A stretch of DNA of 51,599 bases from SURF-32 sp964648365 (GTDB lineage: Bacteria; Planctomycetota; Phycisphaerae; UBA1845): the NCBI GenBank assembly GCA_964648365.1, contig CAZYLK010000023.1, positions 1 to 51,599 of the forward strand. The letters are read 5' to 3'. Shown here piece after piece: positions 34,338-41,361 of the stretch (positions are counted from its first letter, which is position 1; every line of letters begins with the position of its first letter). The notes beneath the pieces were generated by a model. It made no database searches and was not told where the DNA came from. It saw only the letters and a list, made by a program, of their open reading frames with translations. The position numbers and the translations under genes were made by a program.

Positions 34338-34891
34338 CACAGTGCCTCCCCGGGATCGGGGAACGTGGCAAGGGCCTCGAACGCGTGTCATTCTACCGAA
34401 GGGTGATCGAAAACCGAAGCCGTTTGCTTCAGGACGGACGACGGCGCGATCCTGTCGTGGCAGGATCGGCGTGTCGTCGTGGACGGAGGTGTGCCGACGT
34501 GCGGCCGCGTTTCTAACGGCCCGGCCGTTGACAACGGCTCGCGCGTACGCCATACTTCGCCATCGATCGGATTTGCTCTGGCCTCTGGAACAGGTGGAAT
34601 GACCATGCGGGTATTGCAAGGACAGGCGAACGAACGATCCGGCCTCACCGGCCGACGTGTACGGCGGTAGCATTCGCTGCCCCGTCCGCGGGCATTGGTT
34701 CGGGCTGATTCGTTCCGCAATACATCCCAGATGAAGCAAAGGCGAGCGCGGCCCAGTGGCTGCGCGCCAAGACCGGGGTTTCACCGTGCCGTCCGTGTGC
34801 CCGGAAGACCTTGCCGGCCTCTCGTGCGCGGCTGGATTCGGCGCGGCGGCTGCGCGCGGACAGGCGTTGAAGACGGATGCTGCGGTGGATC
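34338..34891. other. Intergenic stretch without a supported gene
   Basis: The 554 bp between the leader of copy 3 and the repeat cluster at 34892 hold only short frames without ribosome sites or recognisable protein sequence. No repeat or promoter stands out beyond the leader. Confidence 0.4.
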
Positions 34892-35001
34892 CACCGGTTA
34901 CAAACCGGTGCCACATCGCAGTCCACCGGTTGCGAACCGGTGCCACATGGACCGGGCGAGCCGGTGCCGCATGCGGCCCACCGGTTGAAAACCTGTGCCA
35001 C
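34892..35001. repeat. Second CACCGGTT palindrome cluster
   Basis: Copies lie at about 34892-34914 and 34924-34946, a degraded half-copy around 34959, and a copy at 34979-35001 with one mismatch in the right arm (AACCTGTG). Each ends in GCCACAT. It is the same family as 51-75 and 19326-19413 and lies just upstream of the gene at 35094. Confidence 0.85.
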
Positions 35002-35093
35002 ATGTGGCGCTCGGGTTGGGGCGTGATTCCGGCACGAGGTCGGTTGCACTCCGTCTTGGGTTGAATTCCAACGAATATCGCAGGAAGAAAGCG

Positions 35094-35903
35094 ATGTATG
35101 CCATAATCAGACGAAAGTTTGAGAAGATCGGGGCTCGGGCGGTGTTCAAGCGTCCGGAGCCGATCGTGTACTCAGGCCGCAACTATGGGAACGGCGCGTT
35201 CCGCGTTGATATCGGCGCGGACGCCGACGGCGATTTCTTCGAGCTCACGTGGGACCCGCGCCGCGATGAGTTGCTGGCGCTCGACGTGCGGCCGCGGCAG
35301 CAACGACTGTTGCTCATGTCACGAAGACACGCGAGCGGCGCCAAGGCAAAGTTCCTTTGCGGGTTCGAGGAGCGCCACTGGTTCGTCGCGGCCGTGCCGT
35401 CGGGGCCGGCGTCGAGCGTTGAGTCGGCGATGGATGCGCTCATGCCGGCGGAAGTGCGGCGGGAACTGGATCGGCGCGGCGTGCGCCGGAAGCTGCACCA
35501 CAAGCGGCGCAACGCGGCGTTCGTGCGTCAGGGCGAGTGGTTTTTCGTGCCGGTTGAGCACGCTCGGATCCCTGAACGCCTCGTCATGCGAAACGAGGAA
35601 CTGCGGCGGGGGCGGGGGACGCCTCACCGAGTGGAGTACCTCTATCGCAGGGGCGCTCGATCCGTGTACGTTTGCCGGCAGTATCCCGATGGCGTGCCGG
35701 AGCACATGTACGCGTGGTTGATTCGGCGTCGGCCGGGGGCGCACCGCTGGAACTGGCGGCAGATGCAGGTCGCGTTCGTGTACGTCCGGGGTCGAGTCCG
35801 GCATCCGGACCACAGGACGGTGGAGCTGGCCGGCTGGCATCAGGTCGTCGTGAATACGGAGCATCAGGCGCCGGGAATGAGGTATGTCGGGTTCCTGGAC
35901 TGA
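35094..35903 (+). CDS. Conserved-looking hypothetical protein upstream of methyltransferase-rtcA
   Basis: A 269-residue basic protein with no signal peptide or membrane helix. Distinctive stretches are NYGNGAFRVDIGADADGDFF, KFLCGFEERHWFVAAVP, AFVRQGEWFFVP and RHPDHRTVELAGWHQVVVNT. It is unusually rich in His, Trp and Arg. I do not recognise a named domain; I recall similar sequences only as uncharacterised proteins. AGGAAGA lies before the ATG. It is 109 bp upstream of a methyltransferase gene that overlaps rtcA, all on one strand, so the three may form a transcription unit concerned with RNA. This link is inferred from context only. Confidence 0.7.
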   Translation: MYAIIRRKFEKIGARAVFKRPEPIVYSGRNYGNGAFRVDIGADADGDFFELTWDPRRDELLALDVRPRQQRLLLMSRRHASGAKAKFLCGFEERHWFVAAVPSGPASSVESAMDALMPAEVRRELDRRGVRRKLHHKRRNAAFVRQGEWFFVPVEHARIPERLVMRNEELRRGRGTPHRVEYLYRRGARSVYVCRQYPDGVPEHMYAWLIRRRPGAHRWNWRQMQVAFVYVRGRVRHPDHRTVELAGWHQVVVNTEHQAPGMRYVGFLD

Positions 35904-36012
35904 ATTCGCCGACGCTGTGCGCCAACCTGACAGTCGCTGATGGCGACGTACAGCCTTGGCGTCGCCGGACGCGTCCGTGCCAGAAGGCACCAAGTGTTGA
36001 GTCGTGAGTCTG

Positions 36013-36513
36013 ATGCAGGAACGACGTGAAAACGAGCAGTACTTCTTTAGCAAGCGCACCGCGATCGCCGCTGCGGATGTAGTGGCCCGGTTCGAGCGGC
36101 CGTGCGTGTTGTGTGCGCCGACCGTCGGGCGGGAACTCGTGAATCGCGGCGTGGATGTTACCATCCTGGACATCGATGAGCGCTTCGCCGACCTCCCCGG
36201 GTTCCAGTTGTGGGACATCCGGCAGCCTCGGCGTCTGGACGGGCGTTTCGGCGTCATCTTCTGTGATCCACCGTTCTTCAACGTGTCGCTGGGCCTCTTG
36301 CAGCGAGCCATAGGCGTTCTGGCACACCACGACGGCGCTCAGCGAATTGCGATCAGCTACCTGACGCGCCGGCGCAGGTCGCTGCTGGCAAGCTTCACAC
36401 GGTTTCAACTGACCGCGACGCCTATGCAACTTGAATATGAGACTCTTGAGGTCTGCTCGAGAAACCGGATAGAGCTGTTTGCGAACTTCGACGTACCGGG
36501 AACGCAATCATGA
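36013..36513 (+). CDS. N6-adenine-type methyltransferase-like protein
   Basis: A 166-residue protein resembling the N6-adenine-Mlase family (eukaryotic N6AMT2 / EEF1A lysine methyltransferase). It shows NEQYFFSKRTAIAAADVV at the N-terminus, CAPTVGREL in place of a classical SAM glycine loop, DVTILDIDERFADLPGFQLW and the catalytic-type DPPF at 85-88 (VIFCDPPFFNVSLGLL). Substrate could be a protein lysine or a nucleic acid; the sequence does not decide. The last four bases overlap the rtcA start (ATGA). GTG 36004 is an alternative start; neither has a clear ribosome site. Confidence 0.75.
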   Translation: MQERRENEQYFFSKRTAIAAADVVARFERPCVLCAPTVGRELVNRGVDVTILDIDERFADLPGFQLWDIRQPRRLDGRFGVIFCDPPFFNVSLGLLQRAIGVLAHHDGAQRIAISYLTRRRRSLLASFTRFQLTATPMQLEYETLEVCSRNRIELFANFDVPGTQS

Positions 36514-37532
36514 TCACCATCGACGGATCACAGGGCGAAGGCGGCGGGCAGGTTTTGCGGTCGGCGCTGGCGCTGTCGCTGGTGACGGGCCGGCCGTTCG
36601 CGATTGAGCGCATCCGCGCCGGGCGTGCGAAGCCAGGCCTGTTGCGCCAACATCTGACGGCCGTGGAGGCCGCGGCCGGGGTGGGGCAGGCGACGGTCGG
36701 CGGGGCGGCGATGGGAAGCACGTCGCTGACGTTTACGCCCGGGCCGGTCCGGGCCGGCGACTATCACTTCGCCGTCGGTACGGCCGGCAGCGCGACGCTG
36801 GTGTTGCAGACGGTGCTGCCGGCGCTGCTCTGCGCCGACGGGCCGTCGAACCTCCGTCTGGAGGGGGGCACGCACAACCCGTTCGCGCCGCCGTTCGACT
36901 TCCTGGCGAGGGCGTTCCTGCCGCTGGTCAATCGGCAGGGGCCGACGGTGACGGCGACGCTGATCCGGCCCGGCTTCTACCCGGCCGGGGGGGGCGAGTT
37001 TCATGTGTCCATCGCGCCGGCCGCGCGGCTTGCGCCCTTGGCGTTGCTCGACCGCGGCCGCACGGTGCGGATGGTTGCGACGGCCCGCGTTGCGCATCTG
37101 CCGCTGACGATCGCCGAGCGCGAGCTGGGCGTCATCGGCAGGAAGCTCGGCCTGCCCGCCAAGGCGCTGGTCGCAGAGGAGATCGAAACCTCGCGCGGAC
37201 CCGGCAACGTCGTGGTCATCGAAGTGGAAAGCGAGCACGTCACCGAAATCTTCACCGGCTTCGGAGAGCGCGGCGTCCCGGCCGAGACGGTTGCACAAAG
37301 AGCCGCCCAGCAGGCCCGCAAGTACCTGTCCGACGACATCCCCGTCGGCGAGCACCTGGCCGATCAACTCCTGATCCCGCTGGCGCTGGCGGGCGGCGGC
37401 GCGTTCCGAACCCGAGAATTGTCGCGGCACGCGGAGACGAACATCGAGGTGATCCAGCGGTTTCTCGACGTGACATTCAGCGTCGAAGCCGGTGGCGGCG
37501 CCGGGCGCGTGGTGCGCATCGGCGGAAGTTAA
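36510..37532 (+). CDS. rtcA: RNA 3'-terminal phosphate cyclase
   Basis: A 340-residue enzyme that converts RNA 3'-phosphate ends to 2',3'-cyclic phosphates through a covalent AMP-histidine intermediate. DGSQGEGGGQVLRSALALS is the family opening. KPGLLRQHLTAVEAAA, the central GGGEFHVSI and RGPGNVVVIEVE follow the normal order. The nucleotidyl His is His307 in LSRHAETNIEVIQ, matching the C-terminal active site. Length is typical. Usually rtcA is paired with rtcB; here no ligase is present in the window and the partner is the overlapping methyltransferase gene. Confidence 0.95.
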   Translation: MITIDGSQGEGGGQVLRSALALSLVTGRPFAIERIRAGRAKPGLLRQHLTAVEAAAGVGQATVGGAAMGSTSLTFTPGPVRAGDYHFAVGTAGSATLVLQTVLPALLCADGPSNLRLEGGTHNPFAPPFDFLARAFLPLVNRQGPTVTATLIRPGFYPAGGGEFHVSIAPAARLAPLALLDRGRTVRMVATARVAHLPLTIAERELGVIGRKLGLPAKALVAEEIETSRGPGNVVVIEVESEHVTEIFTGFGERGVPAETVAQRAAQQARKYLSDDIPVGEHLADQLLIPLALAGGGAFRTRELSRHAETNIEVIQRFLDVTFSVEAGGGAGRVVRIGGS

Positions 37533-37773
37533 CGCAAAGGCGCGAAGGCGCGAAGAAAGAAAGAAAGAAAGAAAGAAGCGAGGGCCAGAGTAAGCCATGG
37601 CAGCCACTGGGCATCCGGCGAGGGCGCACCCCACACACACGGCACCACCGCTACCCTTCCCCTGCCTCCTGCAGTCGCCTCATACCTATGCCATGCACCT
37701 TATGCGCCCTTCCCTACGCCCCTTCTCCCTCTGCTTCTTTGCGCCTTTGCATCTTCGCGCCTTTGCGTTGAAT
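37531..37773. repeat. AACGCAAAGGCGCG repeat arms flanking a GAAA microsatellite
   Basis: AACGCAAAGGCGCGAAGGCG (starting in the rtcA stop codon) faces its complement CGCGCCTTTGCGTT at about 37757-37770. A (GAAA)n tract lies at 37555-37577. The 262-bp gap between rtcA and mutL holds only this. Sister arms occur at 39928-39966, 40681-40705 and 40973-40998. Confidence 0.8.
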
Positions 37774-37794
37774 TCCCCCCCGCGATAGCAGCCA

Positions 37795-39840
37795 TCAAGT
37801 CCGCTTAAACTGGCGCTCCAGGTCGGCGCGGGTCAGGCGCAGCGTGGTCGGACGGCCGTGGGGGCAGTTGCTCGATTTTTCCACCAGCGATTTGTGGGCC
37901 ACCAGGGCTTCGATCTCGTCCGGCGTCAGGCGATCGCCCGCTTTGACGGCCGCTTTGCAGGCCATCATGTCGAGCACGGCATGAATCACCGCCTCGCGGG
38001 GCTGATCGCCGTCCTGGCCGGCGAGGCTGTCGAGCAGATCGCGCAGGAAGGCGGAGGCGCTGACGCGCTTGAGGATGCTGGGGAAGGCGTGGACGGCCAG
38101 GGCATCGTCGCCGATCGGCGCGGCCTCGATGCCGAGTTCGGCCAGCAGATCGGCGTGCGTTTCGACCAGCGCCATGTCCGCGGCCGAGGCAGGCAGCGTC
38201 TCCGGCAGCAGCAGCCGCTGAGACTCCAGCGGGCCGTCGAGGATGCGGCGGCTGAGCTGATCGAACATGATCCGCTCGTGCAGGGCGTGCTGGTCGATGA
38301 TGAGCAGGCCGTCGTCGGTTTCGACGACCAGGTAGGTGTTGTGAAGCTGGATGGCCGGGCGCCGGGCCGACGCCTCGACGAGGCCCTCCGCACCCGTCAG
38401 CGGCACGGCCGGGCCGGCCGCGTCGCCGAAGCCACCGTGGTCATCGGGCGAGGCGTGCAGCCCGCGATCGAGGCCCCGGCCGGGGAAGGCGCCGCCGCCC
38501 GGCGAGGGACGACGGAAGCCGGATTCGTCGGGGGGGGGCGCGGCCGTGCCGCCGCCGCGGGGCGCTTCGTACAGCGATCGCCAGACCGCCTCGGCCGGCA
38601 TGCGCAGGCTGCGGGCGGGCGCATCGCGCGTAGGGCCTGCCCCAGGTCCGCCGGGCGCGATCGGGTTGTAATCGCGGCCGGGGCGCAGCGTCGCGTGCGT
38701 CTCCACCGGCCCGCCGATCTGCGGCTCGGCCCCCTTGAGCGCGTCGACGAAGGCCCGTCGGGCGCGGTCCTGCTCCTCCGGGTCCACGGTTCGCCCGCCG
38801 ACTTTCAAGCCCGGCGTCAGGTCCGCCCGCCGCAGCGTGTCGCGCATCGCGGCCAGCACCTGCGAGTGAATCAGGTTCGACTGTGCCCAGCGCACCTCGA
38901 CCTTGGTCGGATGGACGTTGACGTCCACCTCGTCGGGCGGAACGGTCAGAAAGATGAAAACAACCGGCTGGCGATTGTGCTCCACCAGGCCGCGATACGC
39001 TTCGCGCACCGCGTGCTGCACGAAGCGGTCGCGGATGTACCGGCCGTTGAGGAAGAGGTACTGGGCGTTGGCGTTGGCCCGCGAATGGGCCGGCGGAGCC
39101 AGGTAGGCCTCGATCCGCGTGCCGCGCTCCTCGCGCTCGATGGAGAGCAGTTCCGCCGCCATCTCCGGGCTGAAGAACTTCGCGATCCGATCGACGCGCG
39201 ACGCGGCCGGGGGGAGATCGTGCGTGGTGCGGGTGTTGCTGACCACGCGAAAACCCACGCCGGGACAGGCCAGGGCCGCGCGGATGATCTGCTCGTTGAT
39301 GTGTCCGCTCTCGGTGGAGGCCGTCTTGAGAAACTTGCGCCGGGCGGGCACGTTGAAGAACAGGTCGCGGACTTCGACGGTCGTGCCGGGGGCACTGCCG
39401 GCCACCTGGGCCGACTGGAACTCGCGGCCGGAGACGCGGATCTCGTATCCGGCGTCGCTGTCGTGCGGGCGGGAAACGATGCGCAGGTGGGACACCGAGC
39501 CGATGCTGGCCAGCGCCTCGCCGCGGAAGCCCATCGTCGCGATGCGAAAAAGGTCGTCCTCGTCGGCGATCTTGCTGGTGGCGTGCGGCTCGACGGCCAG
39601 CTTGAGGTCTTCCGGCGACATGCCGCAGCCGTTGTCGGCCACGCGGATCAGATCCTGCCCGCCGCCCTGGGTGGTGACGGTGATGGACAGCGGGGCGGGC
39701 AGCGGCGTCACCCGGCCGGCGTCGATGGCGTTTTCGACCAGTTCCTTGACCACGCTGGCCGGCCGCTCGATGACCTCGCCGGCCGCGATCTTGTTGACCA
39801 GCAGTGCGGGGAGCTTGCGGATGCGTGACTGAGGGGCCAT
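37795..39840 (-). CDS. mutL: DNA mismatch repair protein MutL with C-terminal endonuclease motif
   Basis: A 681-residue MutL. The N-terminal GHKL ATPase shows KIAAGEVIERPASVVKELVE, DNGCGM and TMGFRGEALASIGSV. VDVNVHPTKVEVRW closes the transducer domain. A Gly/Pro-rich linker (about 400-475) leads to the C-terminal domain. The metal-site motif DQHALHERIMFD begins at 516; the classical form DQHA-x2-E-x4-E is intact except that the last Glu is Asp. ACKAAVKAGD (about 627) and CPHGRPT (about 659) are also present. It is therefore probably a nicking MutL, as in bacteria without MutH. The start ATG 39840 gives MAPQSRIRKLPALLVNKIAA; the frame upstream runs into an intergenic repeat. Confidence 0.95.
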   Translation of the reverse strand: MAPQSRIRKLPALLVNKIAAGEVIERPASVVKELVENAIDAGRVTPLPAPLSITVTTQGGGQDLIRVADNGCGMSPEDLKLAVEPHATSKIADEDDLFRIATMGFRGEALASIGSVSHLRIVSRPHDSDAGYEIRVSGREFQSAQVAGSAPGTTVEVRDLFFNVPARRKFLKTASTESGHINEQIIRAALACPGVGFRVVSNTRTTHDLPPAASRVDRIAKFFSPEMAAELLSIEREERGTRIEAYLAPPAHSRANANAQYLFLNGRYIRDRFVQHAVREAYRGLVEHNRQPVVFIFLTVPPDEVDVNVHPTKVEVRWAQSNLIHSQVLAAMRDTLRRADLTPGLKVGGRTVDPEEQDRARRAFVDALKGAEPQIGGPVETHATLRPGRDYNPIAPGGPGAGPTRDAPARSLRMPAEAVWRSLYEAPRGGGTAAPPPDESGFRRPSPGGGAFPGRGLDRGLHASPDDHGGFGDAAGPAVPLTGAEGLVEASARRPAIQLHNTYLVVETDDGLLIIDQHALHERIMFDQLSRRILDGPLESQRLLLPETLPASAADMALVETHADLLAELGIEAAPIGDDALAVHAFPSILKRVSASAFLRDLLDSLAGQDGDQPREAVIHAVLDMMACKAAVKAGDRLTPDEIEALVAHKSLVEKSSNCPHGRPTTLRLTRADLERQFKRT

Positions 39841-39927
39841 TCGGATTCCCGCCGAACTGGCCGCCGTCCGCGGCGCGGCTGCGCCCACCCTCCAAGGTGC
39901 GTCGACCCGTGCGGCCGGGTCGGAAGG

Positions 39928-39966
39928 TAACGCAAAGGCGCGAAGATGCAAAGGCGCAAAGATGAG
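39928..39966. repeat. AACGCAAAGGCGCG repeat, single-sided copy
   Basis: AACGCAAAGGCGCGAAGATG followed by CAAAGGCGCAAAG lies upstream of mutL, without a nearby complementary arm. The remaining gap 39841-40115 holds nothing else recognisable. Confidence 0.7.
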
Positions 39967-40115
39967 AAGAAGAGAGAGAAGAGGTGGTCGGGCGCGTCGC
40001 GGCGGACTGGGACCGCGCACGCATTCGTCACAGCGGCACCGGGCCGCTCGATTCGTTCAGCGTCCTTCGGCCGACACGCGCTCCATTCCAGGGCCCGCCG
40101 TCCCGAAGCGATGTG

Positions 40116-40448
40116 TTACCGGCACCCGGACAGTCTGCCGGATATTCTTTTGCATTTCCCTCGCCCATCCGGACACTCTGCCTTTCGCCGGGCTATCCGC
40201 TCGGGGCAATCGCCGTCCTGGGAGCAAGGATCGAGATCAAACAGGTCGCCCTTTGACGGACATAACGCGCACCGCTTGGGCTTCGACCGGCGGATAACGT
40301 ATTGACAGTGCGTACCCGCGGCGGAGGGCCCCGACCTGGCCGTGGCGATTGCCGGTTGAGCGGAGGCGTCAGCGACGGCCGCCGCTTCGAGCGTCGCGGG
40401 CAGCGCCAGCGCAACCGCCAGCAGCGTCAACATGCAGCGTTTTGACAT
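40116..40448 (-). CDS. Small secreted protein made almost only of the eight-cysteine module
   Basis: A 110-residue protein. The signal peptide is MSKRCMLTLLAVALALPATL, with likely cleavage near LEAAAVADA, followed by a short Ala/Ser-rich linker. The rest lines up with the tails of the propeller proteins: HCQYVIRRSKPKRC, ALCPSKG, DPC, GDCPER, AECPDGRGKCKR, SGCR. All eight cysteines match in order, with a one-residue shift between C1 and C2. GGAG lies eight bases upstream of the ATG. This copy shows that the module can stand alone, without a propeller, and that it is probably an independently folded disulfide domain. Function unknown. Confidence 0.75.
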   Translation of the reverse strand: MSKRCMLTLLAVALALPATLEAAAVADASAQPAIATARSGPSAAGTHCQYVIRRSKPKRCALCPSKGDLFDLDPCSQDGDCPERIARRKAECPDGRGKCKRISGRLSGCR

Positions 40449-40520
40449 CGTATGTGCTCCGTTTCGCGGCCCGGGCGTGTGCAGCGCGCACGCGGCCGCG
40501 ACGTGCGCTCGTGCATCATG
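40449..40520 (-). promoter_or_regulatory. Leader of the stand-alone Cys-module gene
   Basis: A weak -10 (CATGAT, 40520-40515) is followed by a 5-bp stem GCGTG/CACGC that leads directly into CCGGGCC at 40474-40468. CCGGGCC ends 19 nt before the ATG, as in the leaders of the three propeller genes (21, 21, 23 nt). Confidence 0.4.
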
Positions 40521-40632
40521 GCAGAACGCGGCGTTGGAATCAAGCGGACGCGAAGCTTGAATCAACCACGGATGTAAGCAAGACAACAACGCAGCGCTGG
40601 GTTACCATGCCCGTCCACGGATGATCCGCGTC

Positions 40633-41207
40633 CATCTGCGGTTCGTTCTCATCCGGCGCGGGCGGAGCGGCGGGGAAATTAACGCGAAGGCGCAAAGGTG
40701 CAAAGAAGAGAAGACCTGAGAGGGCTCGGGGGTTGTCAACACCCGCCCACCCTTTCTCTTTCTTCTCTGCGCCTTTGCGACTTCGCGCCTTTGCGTTGAG
40801 TTCTTCTGCCGCTTCGTGCCGGGTGGGAATCAACCGCAGATGAACGCTGATGCACGCAGATAAGAGAAAGAGTCGGGAGCGCCTGGCCAGCCCCTCCTGG
40901 TTCCTATCCGCGTTCATCCGCGTTCATCTGCGGTTCGTTCTCATCCGGCGCGGGCGGAGCGGCGGGGAAATTAACGCGAAGGCGCAAAGGTGCAAAGAAG
41001 AGAAGACCTGAGAGGGCTCGGGGGTTGTCAACACCCGCCCACCCTTTCTCTTTCTTCTCTGCGCCTTTGCGACTTCGCGCCTTTGCGTTGAGTTCTTCTG
41101 CCGCTTCGTGCCGGGTGGGAATCAACCGCAGATGAACGCTGATGCACGCAGATAAGAGAAAGAGTCGGGAACGCGTGGCCAGACCCTCCGTGGTTCTTAT
41201 CCGCGTT
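40633..41207. repeat. 292-bp composite repeat in tandem
   Basis: Unit one runs 40633-40924 and unit two 40925-41207. They are essentially identical for about 250 bp, then differ by a few bases and one lost 10-bp CCGCGTTCAT unit. A third unit begins at 41208 and breaks off after about 18 bp. Each unit contains a CATCTGCGGTT word, an AACGCGAAGGCGCAAAGG arm, a complementary CCTTTGCGACTTCGCGCC arm and an ACCGCAGATGAACGC word, so each is itself a nest of two palindromic families. Short open frames inside are repeats, not genes. Confidence 0.9.
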
Positions 41208-41350
41208 CATCTGCGGTTCGTTCTCCGCGCAGCGGCAAAGGCGCAAAGACAGAGAGAAGGCGTGGGCGGGCATTGATGCTCCACCACCCCCCTCTTTTAC
41301 CTTCTCTTCTCTTCTTTCCGCCTTGGCATCTTCGCGCCTTTGCGTTGATT
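41208..41350. repeat. Third, partial composite repeat unit
   Basis: CATCTGCGGTTCGTTCTC at 41208 continues into CGGCAAAGGCGCAAAGACAG and, after about 70 bp, the complementary TTCGCGCCTTTGCGTTG near 41333-41349. It abuts the end of the VIT/VWA gene. Confidence 0.75.
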
Positions 41351-41361
41351 TCTTCCTTCGC

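Noticed and set aside
34338..34891. Possible short genes in the gap after Cys-tail copy 3
   Set aside because: All frames are under about 100 codons, overlap each other and lack ribosome sites or protein-like composition.
37555..37577. GAAA microsatellite as a phase-variable switch
   Set aside because: It lies after the rtcA stop, not in a coding region or between promoter boxes, so a length change would not switch a gene.
37858..39828. Long open antisense frame across mutL
   Set aside because: GC-rich third positions keep the opposite strand open. The sense strand encodes a complete MutL with all motifs; the antisense product has none.
40540..41125. Two short frames with identical protein stretches downstream of the Cys-module gene
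   Set aside because: The identity comes from the 292-bp tandem DNA repeat; the frames have no start signals and translate repeat arms.
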